Of a stretch of DNA of 64,000 bases, positions 24,101 to 36,560 are shown in pieces. A program made the position numbers and the translations under genes. The notes below the pieces were generated by a model. The model did no database searches, was not told where the DNA came from, and saw only the letters and a list, made by a program, of their open reading frames with translations. Source of the DNA: Strongyloides papillosus (Eukaryota > Nematoda > Chromadorea > Rhabditida > Strongyloididae); assembly GCA_005656395.1 (NCBI GenBank), contig SRSI01000023.1:930001-994000 (forward strand), in the 5' to 3' direction. Numbering within the stretch: the first letter of the stretch is position 1; every line of letters begins with the position of its first letter.

Positions 24101-24541
24101 AATTTTCTTTCATCTTAACATATTCTAGTTTCTCAAAAAACGCGATTTACATAAAATACTTAATAACTGTAGTTTTATGTGTATTTTAGCTGGTTAATAT
24201 TTTTATAAATTCTATGTAAAAAAAATTATAATATTAGGCATAGTTGTCTATTCAGTTTTAAACAACAAATAATCTAAAATTTACAAACCTAAAAATTAAT
24301 AAATAAACAAAAATATAAGCTGATTTGAATAAAATTTTTATTATAACAAAAAAAATAAAATAATTATGAACAAAACCCTGTAATAATCATAAAAATTTTT
24401 AATCTTTCATATTGTGCCGATTGAAATTTAAATCAAACTTTACGTCATATTAAAAGCTCAACGAGTTTGTTTAATAACTTTCAATTTATTTAAATTATGT
24501 TAACCTTCTCATAAATAGAATATAATTATCTATAAAAAATG
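21200..24541. other. Long AT-rich intergenic region
   Basis: About 3.3 kb of AT-rich sequence without convincing ORF, repeat or terminal repeat structure. Small open frames here have the composition of random AT-rich DNA. Confidence 0.4.
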
Positions 24542-24548
24542 TATAAAA
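24542..24548 (+). promoter_or_regulatory. TATA box candidate
   Basis: TATAAAA lies 39 bp before the ATG of the secreted repeat protein. In such AT-rich DNA it could be chance, but the gene's unusual codon use suggests strong expression. Confidence 0.35.
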
Positions 24549-24586
24549 AGACAAATTTTTAACTTTTATCATAAGCAATTATTTCA

Positions 24587-26035
24587 ATGCAAAAATTACT
24601 TCTTTTGGCTATTTTGGGTTTAACTGTTTCTACAATTTATTGTGGAAGTGGCAGTGGTTCTTCTGAATCTAGTGAGGCAAAGGATTTGAAGAAGAAAAAG
24701 GAATGTGCTGGAGATGTTGTTGATGAGACTGGAGATTCTGGAAAACCACTTTTAATTGAAGCATTGTTCAATGTATCTATAACTTTCACTGGACAAGATA
24801 AAATTATCTTTGAAGAATTCATCATTGAACTTGAAGGGTTATTCGCTTCTGAGAATTACACTTCTCTTGAAATTGTTATGTACTCATCATTCAAGCTTAA
24901 AAAATTCTTCTTGAAATATCCAGTATTCTATAAACAATGCCAATTCTTGTCCATTGGATCATGGGGAACATTCTACGATCTCATCCAAGTTGGAGTTTAC
25001 CTTTCTGCAGACAAATTCAACGGATGTTTAATTGTAAATGAATTCGGTAAATTCGACCTTATTGAAGCTTTCTTACAATTCAAATCAAAATGCCCAAATC
25101 CAGCTGCCTTTGAAGTTTACATTTCACAATTAACTCTTATTTTGGAATCAACTGAATATTCTGAATCTGAGAAATATGCTCTTATCTATGAATTGATCCT
25201 TCAAATATCTGCCGAATTCCCAGACTTAAAAGAAGAATTCCTTGAACTTGAAATCGGAACCTTCGGATCAATCTACATGCTCCAAGAAATCTCTGTCCAA
25301 TACTACAGAATGAAAGAAATCAAGAAACTCTTCAAAGGAAAACCAAAATGTGAATTTGTCTCTGCTTTATACTCATGCTTATCCGATTCAAAATATACAA
25401 TTTCTACTTCAAATAAAGGATACTTGAAAATTCTTTTTGATAAATTCTCAGTTATCATTGCCAATGATACTCTTACATATGCTGAACAAATCAAAGCTAT
25501 CTCTTATCAATACCGCCAATTTATCAAAACTTTTGGCTACTTGCAAGAAACAATTTTATCCTTTGAAATTTCTGCCGAATTCGGTACTTTTGGTGATTTC
25601 ATTGCTATGTTTGCTTTCGGAGAATCCCAAGAATGCTGGCCAGAAGATTTCCTTACTTTCTCAGAAGTCACTACCGAAGTTGCTACAACCGAAACCGCCA
25701 CAACTGAAGCCCCAACAACAGTTCCAGTTACTGGAGACTGTTCTACTGCCTCATCTGTTGTCCTCCAAGTTGTTGGAACTCAATCAATCCTCTACACCTC
25801 TGCAATGACTTCATGGTCAACATGGGCTGCCATCGAAAAAGCCAACTGGAAGACATTCTGTGACAAGATTTACGCCAACTATGTCATCTCAACAACAATG
25901 ACTGAGGAAGCTAAAGTTACTGCTATAATTGCTGACATCAATGCCTATGTTGCATTCTACTACTACAGAGAAGAACACATCCATTCAATCCAACTTGGAG
26001 CATGGGGAACTGTTGGACAATTATGTTCATGTTAA
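24587..26035 (+). CDS. Large secreted four-repeat protein, unrecognised family
   Basis: A single-exon 482-residue protein with a clear signal peptide (MQKLLLLAILGLTVSTIYCG), then a Gly/Ser-rich linker. Four diverged units of roughly 100 residues follow, each starting near a Cys and ending in a variant of W/F-GTFG (SWGTFYDL about residue 126; EIGTFGSIYML about 222; EFGTFGDFIA about 332; AWGTVGQLC at the end). The third and fourth units are joined by a Thr-rich, mucin-like linker (about residues 367-385). Several N-glycosylation sites (NVS, NYT, NDT) occur. It ends in Cys-Ser-Cys. Codons end in C far more than elsewhere in the window, which usually marks very high expression. No enzyme motif is seen. 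It is likely an abundant excreted product; I do not recognise the family. AATAAA sits at about 26083. Confidence 0.88.
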   Translation: MQKLLLLAILGLTVSTIYCGSGSGSSESSEAKDLKKKKECAGDVVDETGDSGKPLLIEALFNVSITFTGQDKIIFEEFIIELEGLFASENYTSLEIVMYSSFKLKKFFLKYPVFYKQCQFLSIGSWGTFYDLIQVGVYLSADKFNGCLIVNEFGKFDLIEAFLQFKSKCPNPAAFEVYISQLTLILESTEYSESEKYALIYELILQISAEFPDLKEEFLELEIGTFGSIYMLQEISVQYYRMKEIKKLFKGKPKCEFVSALYSCLSDSKYTISTSNKGYLKILFDKFSVIIANDTLTYAEQIKAISYQYRQFIKTFGYLQETILSFEISAEFGTFGDFIAMFAFGESQECWPEDFLTFSEVTTEVATTETATTEAPTTVPVTGDCSTASSVVLQVVGTQSILYTSAMTSWSTWAAIEKANWKTFCDKIYANYVISTTMTEEAKVTAIIADINAYVAFYYYREEHIHSIQLGAWGTVGQLCSC

Positions 26036-27608
26036 GTATGATTTTAATACTTTATTTAATTTTAAAATTATTTATATATTTAAATAAAATTTCTTAAGAA
26101 AAATGTATTACTTATTTCTAAAACAATACTATATGAATTTAATAAATTTACCATAGAAAAAATATATTCAAAAAAAGTGAAACAAATAATTAAAAATTTA
26201 CTAAGCCTCTATAATCTTTAATTACATTATGTAGATAATAAGGATTCTTCTAGCAACTTTTCGGATATTGAAAGAAATATTGGATATGCAATTAATAATA
26301 AACCTAAATGTAAAATAGCGTCTTTAAATACAACACTACGTTTAAAAATTAAAGGTATTGTTTAAGAATTTAGAAATAAAATAGATAACAATTTTGGTAA
26401 AATAGGTGTTTATGTAGTTGACAAGAGAGAAAGAAAAAATGCTCCAATTGGTTGTCATGCAGTTCCTAATGAAATTAAACATAAGTTGCTGTGCTTGTTG
26501 TTGGAACAAGCACACTGAATTTTGTTTTAGTGAAACTAATTCAATGAAAAATTTTGTTCTAGAAACAATTTTTATATTGTCTAAATTAAAGATAAGGTGA
26601 TACATATGATATATTAATTATAGGTTATTGATCATCAGGAATGCAATGGCGTTATCAGAAAATGCCTTAGATGAAATTTTTTTTTTAAACTTTTTTATTT
26701 TTAAATATTTCGATGAAATTTTTGAATATACGTAAAATTTTTATTAAAAAAATGATAGTAGAGTATTTTTGATATTCATAAACAATATTTTTAGGGTACT
26801 TTATAGGGGGGTAAAGTTTGATAAAATTTCTAAAATTGTCAATTTTTAAGATTTTTTTATTTTTATTTTTGGGATATATTTATCTATTGTTTAACAATAT
26901 TTCTAGGTAGGGGCATCAAAAAAAACTTTTCATTTTTTACTATTTTTGAAGCACAGTAAACACAAGATTCTGATGCTTATAGTATTTTTGTTGTCTCGAG
27001 TGTACTTTTGGTGTAGCGTTTATTTGCCAAAATTGTTTATTGTGTACTAATATTATTCATTAATATAAAATATTTATAATTATTACATTTTGGTTTGGAT
27101 CATATGCGTACTATATGTATATTACATTAGAGATTATTTTTATCATTTTAAAATACGATGTTACGTTCAAAAATTGCAGCATATTTTTTGATGTTATTTC
27201 TTGATAACACACGGTTGAAGAAATTGAAGAAAAAATTAATAGTAGATTTAAATCTAATATTTTTGTTATTAGGTGTTTATATATTAATTAAATTTAAATG
27301 GTAAATGAAATTTTAAAGGTTATGTCAAAAAAGTCTCGTTAACAATGTCATAAACTTAATTAGCAAAATCTTTTCATTTTAATTTTAATCTTTCACTTAT
27401 ATATATGATATCAATAGATATGTGTAACAGATATATTATATAGTAAAATAAATATATCAAATATAAATTAATTATTTTTAAAATAATTCATAAAAATTAC
27501 ATGTATATATATTGAAGTATTGAATTCTTTTGTATAAAAATGTATAGTAATTATTTTAAAAATATATAAAATTTTTTAAATCAATACATAATTAAATAGA
27601 TATGTTTT
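26036..27608. other. Intergenic region with a small coding-like remnant
   Basis: Includes the polyadenylation signal of the preceding gene. At about 26240-26500 a broken frame reads GKIGVYVVDKRERKNAPIGC and flanking protein-like text with internal stops, perhaps an old gene fragment; no family is recognised. The rest is AT-rich without features. Confidence 0.3.
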
Positions 27609-27911
27609 CTAATATTTTCTTTTTGGTCGAACATGCTTTAAAAAATAATCAGCTTTCTTTTTTTTCTCTATTTTTTTCTTTATCTTCATTGGCCGAGCTT
27701 TTTCTCTCAAAGTTTTTTTCCATATTTCACGAGGGTCCTTTGGAGTTGGTTTGGATCTTTGTTCCTTTTTGTTACCTGGTTTCTCCTCAGGTCTGTCTTC
27801 CGATTTTTTAGAATTATCTTCTAAAAAAAACGAAATATGTAGAAATATTAATAGTTTAATAAAATTATTACCTTGTGAATAAAATGGAAAATAGGATGAA
27901 ACGTTTCCCAT
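27609..27911 (-). CDS. Small lysine-rich protein, two exons, hypothetical
   Basis: Starts ATGGGAAACG on the minus strand at 27911. Exon 1 is 40 bases; a 51-bp intron (27821-27871) has donor GTAATA and acceptor CGTTTTTTTTAG; exon 2 runs 27820-27609. The product is about 83 residues, very rich in Lys, Arg, Glu and Pro, with a C-terminal basic run (KIKKKIEKKKK, then HVRPKRKY) that could be a nuclear or nucleolar signal. The intron is a multiple of three without a stop, so retention is also possible. No family is recognised. The compositional contrast with the surrounding AT desert and the good splice sites support a real gene. Confidence 0.5.
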   Translation of the reverse strand: MGNVSSYFPFYSQGNNFIKLLIFLHISFFLEDNSKKSEDRPEEKPGNKKEQRSKPTPKDPREIWKKTLREKARPMKIKKKIEKKKKADYFLKHVRPKRKY

Positions 27912-29507
27912 TTTTTTGATAAACGGTGAAGTAAGATAAATGATGAAGTAGGAATGTTAAAATCAGTTAATGATTTGAAATAGAAAAAATATATATAAAT
28001 ATGTAGTATTATGGTGGTATGTTTCATGTTTTTGATATCAGGGTATAAAGTTTATCTATAATCTATCTATAGTATATAGATGAAATTATCGTAATTCAAT
28101 TTTCTAATACTTTATCACTTATATATCGATAGCATGATATTAATCAATTTAATCAAGTGGCAAAAAGAATTATATTAATCAATGTAATCAAGCAGTAAAA
28201 AGAATTATATTAACCAATATAATCAAGTAGCAAAAAGAATTATATTAACCAATGTAATCAAGTAGCAAAAAGAACGTGAGAGAAACTGCACCTAGTGAAA
28301 TAGTTTGTCATTGGAATTGAAAAAAAAAGAACTTTTAAATGTGATATTTTTTGAAGAGATGGTGATATATCCTTAAAAGCAAATTATTTATTTTCACTTG
28401 TTAATATAAAAAATTTCGAATAAATCGGTGTGATAATACTGAAGAAAAACTAACTGTTCTAGGGAGAGAATATAACTATTCTTATCTACAAAGTCATTTT
28501 TAAATTCCTGACAAGGATATTGTATGTTAAGTGTTTAACTTAACGTAATATGGATAATATGGAATGTTTTTTTTTGATTTTATAACAGTATGAATAGATC
28601 TAAATATAGCAGGAAAATATTTGTAATTACAAGTATGTGTATTTTTGTGTTTATGTTTATTTTAAATTATTATTGAAATTGTATTGAATTTATATATCTA
28701 ATTAAGTTCTTTCGAATAAAGCACTTTTGATTTCTAGAAAATTTGAATTGTTTTAATATAATAGTTTTAATAATTTCCATTTTAAAATGATATACATATA
28801 AAAAAATTATATTATATAAAAAACAAATAGAATTTTAAGAAAGAAAATAAATATTAATAAAATGAAATTTCTAATTTATCACTAAAATTTCCTTTGGTAT
28901 TATTAATGGTATCATTGATAATTCTAATAATTATCAGTTTTGTTAATTAAAAAAAGAAATTTTACTATTAATTTTTTATGTTTTATGTATTAATTTAAGA
29001 CGTGGCGTTTTTCTAGAATTTGATTACAATTGTTGTTGGTAATAAAGATGAAATTTCATAATTTTTTATACTTAAAATTCAAATTTTTATGAATCTTAAT
29101 TTTAGAAAATATTAAATATAGAATAGAATTTTTAATGTTTATGTAAATAACTGTAAAATCAAATGATTTATATGATTTTCTGGGAGAAAGCATCTATTTC
29201 TTAAAAAGATTTTAACTTTATAATTATTGTTTTTTATTTAAGCTTTAAAAATTATAATGATTTATATTCAAATTATTAATTCTTTCTTAATATAGATCTA
29301 ATATTAATATATATATTATTTGAAGTAGTTCTAAACTTATATAAAATATTTACATGTTTTGTAAAAATATATTTTATAAAGTTTTTGTTTCTTTTTTTAA
29401 TAAAAACATTTAAAACTACATTCATGATTTTAAAAAATATATATTCCTCTAACCTTTATTTTAAGATAATAATTTAATAAAACTTAAATTAATAATTTAT
29501 TTTTAGT
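27912..29507. other. AT-rich region before the Helitron
   Basis: Apart from the 35-bp tandem repeat at 28136-28275 nothing is recognised. The Helitron 5' terminus should lie in its right part, but a TC start could not be fixed. Confidence 0.35.
28136..28275. repeat. Minisatellite, 35-bp unit, about four copies
   Basis: Four consecutive copies of a unit of the form TTAAYCAATRTAATCAAGYA followed by GYAAAAAGAATTATA. Copies differ by one to three bases. Confidence 0.85.
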
Positions 29508-30612
29508 ATGGAAGATAACTTTGAACTTAGTGCCTCTGAAAAAACCAGACAGATCAAAAGAATGATAAGATGTAGAAGAAGGATTAGAAATAAAACTTTA
29601 GAAGCTACAAGAATTATTAAATTGTGTGACTTCTTTAATATAGCAATTCCAACAAATATTAATAATTATGAGTTAAAAAGAAAATATTTTGAAGTTAATC
29701 AATTCTACAATGAACATTTATCATTTTTAAATATAATAACAGATGCTGACTGTGAAAATTTCCGTAGATTTATTGAACGTGTTATACTTTACGAGTCTAA
29801 TGAGGATCATATTTTAAATAACGAAATTATTCCTGTTGTAGAAGGAATAGAAGAACATAATATAAATCATGAATTATTTGATGTTGAAAATAGAAATATT
29901 GATAATTTAGATATGTATGTTATTTTAAGAAGTTTAAATAAATTTTACTTTTTTAGTGAAATTGATGAAGGTCATTTAGAAATGATAAATTTTGTTGATG
30001 ATCCAAATAATCAAGATGTAATTGGTCAAAGTTTTGAAAATGAAAATAGATTTTCTGATATGTTAGTTAAAATTTTTTTATTTAATAAATTTTTTTAGTG
30101 AAACCATTTCTATTGATGATGAAATGTTATTGAATCAAAACAATAGTGATGAGAATAATATTGACCCGTTTGGGGATGGTGATATTAATTATGATAATAT
30201 TTATGAGTATGTTTTAGTTATAACTTTAATATAATATAAATTATGTTGTAGAATTGATAGTGATGTATATGATGATATATATGATGAAGATATAAATAAT
30301 ATTATTGAAAATCTAGAGAATAATCCAAATATTGATAATATTGAGAATTCATCAAATAGATTAAATGAATTTATACCAATTAGTCATGCAAACTTAAATA
30401 TAGATTACATTGTAGAAAATACATACGGTTATTCAGAAGAATTAAATAGATATATAATTAATAATGAAATTTCAAGCATGTTTATTGAACAAGAAAATGC
30501 TGAAAACGATATTATTAATGCAGAAAATTCAACTCAATCATTGAATGAACAACAATATGAAAGATCTGATAATAAAAAGGCAAAAAAGAAGATGAGTATA
30601 AAGAAAAATTAG
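29508..30612 (+). CDS. Helitron protein, N-terminal exons
   Basis: Starts at ATG 29508 after an acceptor-like TTTTTAG. The first exon runs to 30061; a 37-bp intron (30062-30098, GTTAGT to TTTTTTAG) and a 45-bp intron (30207-30251, GTATGT to TTGTAG) keep the frame open when removed. The product has a basic N-terminus (KRMIRCRRRIRNK) and a long Asn/Asp/Glu-rich region of no known fold. The third exon hits a stop at about 30610, but another frame continues straight into the Rep region, so a small indel in the A-rich run near 30575-30595 is likely. Confidence 0.65.
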
Positions 30613-33600
30613 AAAGTGATTTTAATGAATACAATTTTCTAAATTACTTTAATTTAAAGAAAGATACAGAGTTATGTGCTGTACAATTTATAATTGATAA
30701 ATCCAAAGATTTAGCTGAAGAAATGAGAAATTACGATATTGATGTTCCTAAAATCTCTCGTCTTCCAAAAATTTTGTTAAATCATGATGCTGAACGTAAA
30801 AGATATAGTACTGTACGATCCAAAACATTAGATCAATCAAAATTTATCGGTATTAATATTTGCAAAAATGCTCCCGTTCCATTTACAATGGATAATACTG
30901 ATATGGAAGAAGATCCTTACGGATATCTAAATCGTTTATTTGGAGGGTACAGATATCATTTATATACAAAAAGTCAGGATATTAAAGAATTTGAATTAAT
31001 ATATATAATTTTTGCCGTAGTATCTAGAATATTTCGGTCTCCTAGTCAATATTCATATCAAATATCATACTATAATGATGTTCTTAAGAAATTATTAGAC
31101 GTTTTGCCTAATGAAAAACGTAAAGAGGATATAAAACAATTAATAAGTGATGTGCTTTCATCAAATATCGGAGGACAATTAAGTGCAAACAATATTATAA
31201 ATGTTATGGATGATGAAATTATTATGAATGATATAAGGGATGGTTATGAAGTTCCATTACATGAAATGACTTCTGAACAGCAACAATTAATAAAGTATAC
31301 AACACTTGCAAGGTGCTGTGATGAAAGATGTAAAGATATTAATATTGTTGATCACTTAGAAGATATTATAGCTATATTCATTGCCTTTCAAAGACCAGAA
31401 AATAATATAAAAACAATTTATAAGATTACAAAATATATTAAAGATAAAGAAATTCTAACACACTTGGACAGATTAGGTAAATGCTTTTCAAGAATTAGAG
31501 GACTAGTAATGCGAATTAAAGAAATTATATATCAATTAGATTGGCTTGTTAAAGTTAATAGACTTATTGAATATAGAGATGATCCAGTATTAAAAAATTT
31601 CAAAGGATTCAATCCTACATTAAAGGCTATTGTAGTAGAACAAATGCCAATGCGTTCTAATGAGATAAATATAGATCAATATAGAGATGTTATACAAAAT
31701 GTAAGGGATGAAATATCACAAATTAAACTTAGAATGTGTATTATTTGTGAGCGAATAAATATATCAAACATGAAGAAATTAAAAAAAGATAAAAAAATAT
31801 ATCGCAGAATAATGAACATTATAAATACTCCAGATAATTCTATTGATAGTTCAACTATAGAAACTGCCGTAGATTTATATTCTAAAGTTGATAATAATCA
31901 TCCTTTTTTAAATAAAGATGAAATTTACCTGTGTAACGATTGCTATAATGGTACAATTGAAAAAAATTTAGAAAACAATCCATTAGGAATTACGAAATAT
32001 TCAATAAGAAATGGGCTATATTGTGACAAAATCCCTGATATTATTGCTAGTTTAAATCAATTCGAAAGATTAATTTTGCAGAAGAGATGGATCATACAGT
32101 CAGTATTTGCTATAAATAATGTCAATAGCAATTTAAGATCTAAAATGCATTGTATATCAGGGTATTCAATTAGTATAAAAGTTAATTCGCAAAAATCTTA
32201 TAATGATTTATTGACATTTGGAAGACGTCAGATTATAATTATAAATAAATCACAGTATAAAATAAGAGCACATAATTTAGTCGATTTAAAAAAAGTTTAT
32301 AATGCCTATAAATGGTTTATAGAAAATAACCCATTATATAAAGATGATGTACTTCCAACAATGGAAGAATTTAACGATAATTTTGTTGAACCACAATTTG
32401 TCTATGTAGATGATGTTAGTGAAAAAAGAAAAGAAATTATCGACAATTTAAGTAGAGAGGACAAAAAAAATTTAAATCGTAGAGTAAAAAGGAGAATTGA
32501 AAATAATGAAGCTGATCCGTATGATAATGAATTAATGTTCAAGCTTGTGGGTTATATAACACGTACAGAATTTGATTCTTTTTTACTTGAGTCGGCCTAT
32601 GATGGGGATGAAAATGTTGATCCTATAGCTGTCTTCACTAAGGAACACTTGAAAATTAAATGGTCTGATTCCGAATTGGATATGTCTAAGAAGATGTTTG
32701 AGGCATTTCCACATATTTTTCCATATGCAAGATTTGGATCAGACTTTCCAAGGAGGATAGCATTGACAGATAAGGAATTTCTAAAAGTCCTTATGTCTAA
32801 AGCGCAAAGGAGATTTTCAAAAGAAAGTCAATTGATAATGGCATTGTCAAAGACAGAGCAGAAGAAAGATGCTGTTAATTGCATTCGAATGATCGGAAAT
32901 TTGAAAATCGGCGAGAGTATGACAATAGAGGAGTCATTGGCGAAATCTCGAGAAGGAAAGCTGATGAGAGCTTTTAGAAAATTAAAGATATCGGATTCAT
33001 ATTGGTATGATGTAACAAGACGCCTGAATGTGATAGAAACGTACATTGGATCGCCTACATGGTTTTTAACTCTAAATCCATCAGAGCATCAATGGAAGGA
33101 ACTTGAGGAAGCGTACAAATTACTCCATGTTGATGAAAATATTTCTTTCAATTTAAAACGCAGTATCGAGGAAGATCCATTTGTTCTAAATTTAATTTTT
33201 GAGAAAAGACTAGAAATTATTTTAGAACATTTAAAATCTACTGAATCTGTACTGGGTAGAGTAATTTTTTATTACTATAAAATTGAATATCAACAACGTG
33301 GTACTCCCCATGTACATATGTTATTATGGACAGATGAAGGAATGAATCTGGATTATAAGGATAAAGGAAAAGTTGTTGAATTTCTTGACAAATATATAAC
33401 AACTAGTCTATATACATCGTTAGATGATCCAGATTTCACGGAGCAAATAATGAAGGAGCAAAAACATGTTTGTAGACTCCATTATTGCAGAAAAAGGAGA
33501 TTAAATAAGAAGGCAAAAAATCTAAATTCAAACAAAATAGAATGCTATACTTCAAGATGCAGATTTGGATTTCCCAAAAAGCCTTCTCACAAGACAAAGA

Positions 33601-34616
33601 TACTAAATTTAAGTGAAGATATTGAAAGTCTGTTGGAGATCTCCAGAAAAACCCAGAAATCATATGTACTAAGGAGGATGGAGAATGAAACTGAAATAAA
33701 CCAATATAATCCTCATGTTAAGATGATGTGGATCGGTAATATTGACCTACAACCCAATGCTCTGAACTTCAGTTGTAGTGGAGCTGTTAATTATGCCTCA
33801 AAGTACGTCAGCAAAAGTACATTAAGTAATAATGAAAAAGTTGCTGAATATCTTGACACAGCAATGAAATCAGGCAATAAAAACGTGTCAAGTAAGCTTT
33901 TTCATCTAATGTATGGTATGCACTTGCGACCTCAAGCTTATACTGAAGTAGTGGATATTGCTAGATCTGCGAAGTCGCATTATACAAGTATAAATGTCAT
34001 TACTGTTAATACATCTGATGCAAATAACAGAACTCGACATTTATATAAGGATAAAAGGACGGAAAATGTAAAAGCTGCCACGAACATGTATGATAACTAC
34101 TATTTCTCAAGACCACCATTACTTGAAGATACATGTCTATTTTCATTCTTCGCAAATTTTACACCACGTCGTGTAACTAGCACATGTAAATTAAGGTATA
34201 TGGATGACTTTGGTTATAGCATGTTTTTGCTATCTTTTGATGAACTAGATAGCAATTTGAAGGAAAAATACTTTAGTGGCTTTTCCAGTGACAAGTATGG
34301 TAACATATATAATTATGTCACTAAAAATTGGACCAAGAGGCATATTAGCAGTCCATGTTTCGAATTTTGGAGAGAAATGTCAATTCCAATTGGTACTACT
34401 GAAGGAGAACTAGCAAATCCTCAAATTCATTTAGTACCACATAAGATATCTCTAATTGACTTCTTCCAATTTATGGGAATTACTGAAGAGGATGATCATG
34501 AGTACTTTAACCAAGAAGCTGAGAAAGACATATATGCCAGATATTGTAGATTATTTCTACCTAGAAGAAGAGAAATTGATCATAATGAGGAGGATTGCAA
34601 AAAAACTCTTCTCTGA
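30613..34616 (+). CDS. Helitron Rep (HUH nickase) domain
   Basis: Rep nicks one DNA strand at the transposon end and joins it to target DNA. The open frame from 30613 (first ATG 30723, 1297 residues) contains the two-His motif TPHVHML at about residue 863 and the tyrosine motif NYASKYVSK at about residue 1024, the latter with two Tyr as in two-tyrosine Helitron nickases. A Cys-containing block (CRLHYC, CYTSRCRFGFPKKP) lies between them. The segment before residue 600 includes CxxC pairs (CIICERI, CNDCYNG) that could bind zinc. The frame ends at 34616 in an A-run; the helicase continues in another frame. Confidence 0.88.
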
Positions 34617-35859
34617 TTATATGAAGGAAATGAAAGGAAAGTACAGACAAACATACAATGATATTAATACTCTAATCAAGATTTGCAATTCATTTATAAA
34701 GAAAAATTTAGCAAGCAAAGAGTTTTCATTGTATAAGAAAGAACTGTATGAAAGATATAAAGAAATTCTTGACTTTGATGGTAGAAATTTTCAAAGACTA
34801 CAGGCATGTAATGATGGTTTTACTGATCCAGTCGCAAAGTTTGGGGATGCTCAAGGATTACATAGAGCAGTATCAAAATTAAATAATCAACAATATTTGA
34901 TATATGAGAAATTATATGATAAATCAATGGAGCGATATGAATCAGTAAAAAGAGGCTTAGATTTTGTTCCAACTAGAATTTTATGTGATGGTCCTGGCGG
35001 AACTGGAAAATCTTTTTTGATTGATGTCTTGGCTGCATCGATAACAGCTACTATAAGGAATAAAATGGATACACTAGAATATAAAAATCAACCATTTATA
35101 CTAAAAGTGTGTCCAACTGGTGTAGCTTCTGTCAATATAAAAGGAAGGACAATTCATTCTTTGTTTAGTCTACCAGTTTCAAAATCTAGATTTAAAATGA
35201 AGCTAAGACCATTGAATACTACGGCAAAATCTAAGTTATCAGAAATTTTAAGGAATGTACAGTTGCTAATAATTGATGAAATCAGTATGGTGGATGCTTC
35301 AATGCTATATTCAATCAACTACAGAATAAATGAAGCTCTAAATTGTGATGGAGGTACATTATTTGGCAATCTCAATTGTCTATTTACTGGCGATCTATTA
35401 CAATTACCACCTGTTAAAAAAACATCAAAAGATGCCCAGATGTTTTACGAGGAGATAAATTCTTCTATGTTTGAAGCACAATTTAAAAGCATAATAGGGG
35501 AAAGAAGTGCATTTATAGATTTCAATTTTATTCCTTTGCACGAAAATAACCGTCAAAAGGCAGACCCTACTTATGCATTGGCTTTAAATGAAATTAGAAG
35601 AGGAAATATCACTGATGATTTTATTTCAATTATTAACTCTCGTACATTCAAAAATTTAAATATTGTACAACTGTATTTTAAAGCTATTGGTGAAGGACAT
35701 TCTGATCCAGTTATCTTAACGACAAGGAATGAAGATGTTAATTTTATTAATGATCAAGTAGTACTGGAATATGCCAAGAGAAATGATTCTACTTTATATA
35801 TAATTCATTGTAATGACACAGCAATGGATGATAAATGTCACTATAAAAAGTTTGGTTAA
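34610..35859 (+). CDS. Helitron Pif1-like helicase, first part
   Basis: Superfamily 1B DNA helicase motifs appear in order: Walker A DGPGGTGKS (about 34987-35013), a motif Ia region CPTGVAS, Walker B IIDEISMVDAS (about 35268-35300), motif III TGDLLQLPPV (about 35387-35416) and HENNRQ (about 35540-35557). It joins the Rep region by a frame change near 34600 and breaks again at about 35845, before motifs V and VI. The enzyme would unwind donor DNA during rolling-circle transposition. Confidence 0.87.
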
Positions 35860-36560
35860 GAAAGGAGAATCGTATTACAGAAGCGCCAATACTAGATGTA
35901 ACTCTGGATTCATTAGAAGAATTATTAATAGCATATGAAAAAAAGTCCAAAAGAAATGAATCTGGATTGCACGAGAAGATAAATCTATGTAGAGGTGCTA
36001 CAGTAATGATAACAAGAAATTTAGATCTTGACCACAGTGTATGCAATGGAGCTCGTGGTGTTGTTGAAGATATTGTTTTAAACTGTGACTTTGATCCTGA
36101 GAAAAAATTAAAAGCTAATAATATTAGTGAAGTTAAAGTAAGATTATATGAAACAAATAGAATTGTTTCTATACCACCTTCTTGGCATTATTTTGTTTGT
36201 GGTAAATATTTGATGAGAAGGTTACAATTGCCAATAACGTTAGCTTATTGTACAACAGTCCATAAAAGTCAAGGTTTAACTTTATCATCAACTATTGTAC
36301 ATTTTCCTGTACATGAAGATAATAAAATATCGCGAACAGCTGGTTTATTATACGTTGCTCTTAGTAGAGTTAAACATTCAAGTGGATTATATATTAAGGA
36401 TTTAGATTATGAATCATACAACATACCTAATGAAAAAAGTATATCTGTAATACAAGATTGGATGAGTCTTAATCCTAATGATTTAATTAATTATATATCA
36501 TATAGTAATACAACTAATAATGATGTAATTGATAATAATGTAAATAATGTAAATTATTAA
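35850..36560 (+). CDS. Helitron Pif1-like helicase, C-terminal part
   Basis: In a shifted frame the helicase resumes with GATVMITRNLD, then motif V TTVHKSQGLTL (about 36252-36284) and motif VI VALSRVKH (about 36355-36378), ending at TAA 36558-36560. These complete the Pif1-like set. The short C-terminus is Asn-rich. Spacing to the first part is normal for the family, so only a small indel separates them. Confidence 0.87.
   Translation, partial: VWLRKENRITEAPILDVTLDSLEELLIAYEKKSKRNESGLHEKINLCRGATVMITRNLDLDHSVCNGARGVVEDIVLNCDFDPEKKLKANNISEVKVRLYETNRIVSIPPSWHYFVCGKYLMRRLQLPITLAYCTTVHKSQGLTLSSTIVHFPVHEDNKISRTAGLLYVALSRVKHSSGLYIKDLDYESYNIPNEKSISVIQDWMSLNPNDLINYISYSNTTNNDVIDNNVNNVNY

Larger units (their letters stand above)
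29508..36560 (+). mobile_element. Helitron (rolling-circle transposon), near-complete coding region
   Basis: The region encodes in order an N-terminal acidic/basic region, a HUH-type Rep nickase and a Pif1-like helicase, the diagnostic protein of autonomous Helitrons. Two small introns interrupt the start and three frame breaks interrupt the rest (about 30575-30595, 34600 and 35845), all at or near A-runs. The terminal sequences are not certain; a small hairpin GTTTG/CAAAC at 36731-36747 followed by CTGA is one weak candidate for a 3' end. Confidence 0.9.

Noticed and set aside
25437..25808. Second plus-strand frame inside the secreted repeat protein
   Set aside because: Overlaps the real frame, Leu/Gln/Pro-rich shadow arising from the biased codons.
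27602..27811. Plus-strand frame rich in Phe, Leu and Ser
   Set aside because: It is the complement of the lysine-rich exon on the minus strand, which has splice sites and a better start.
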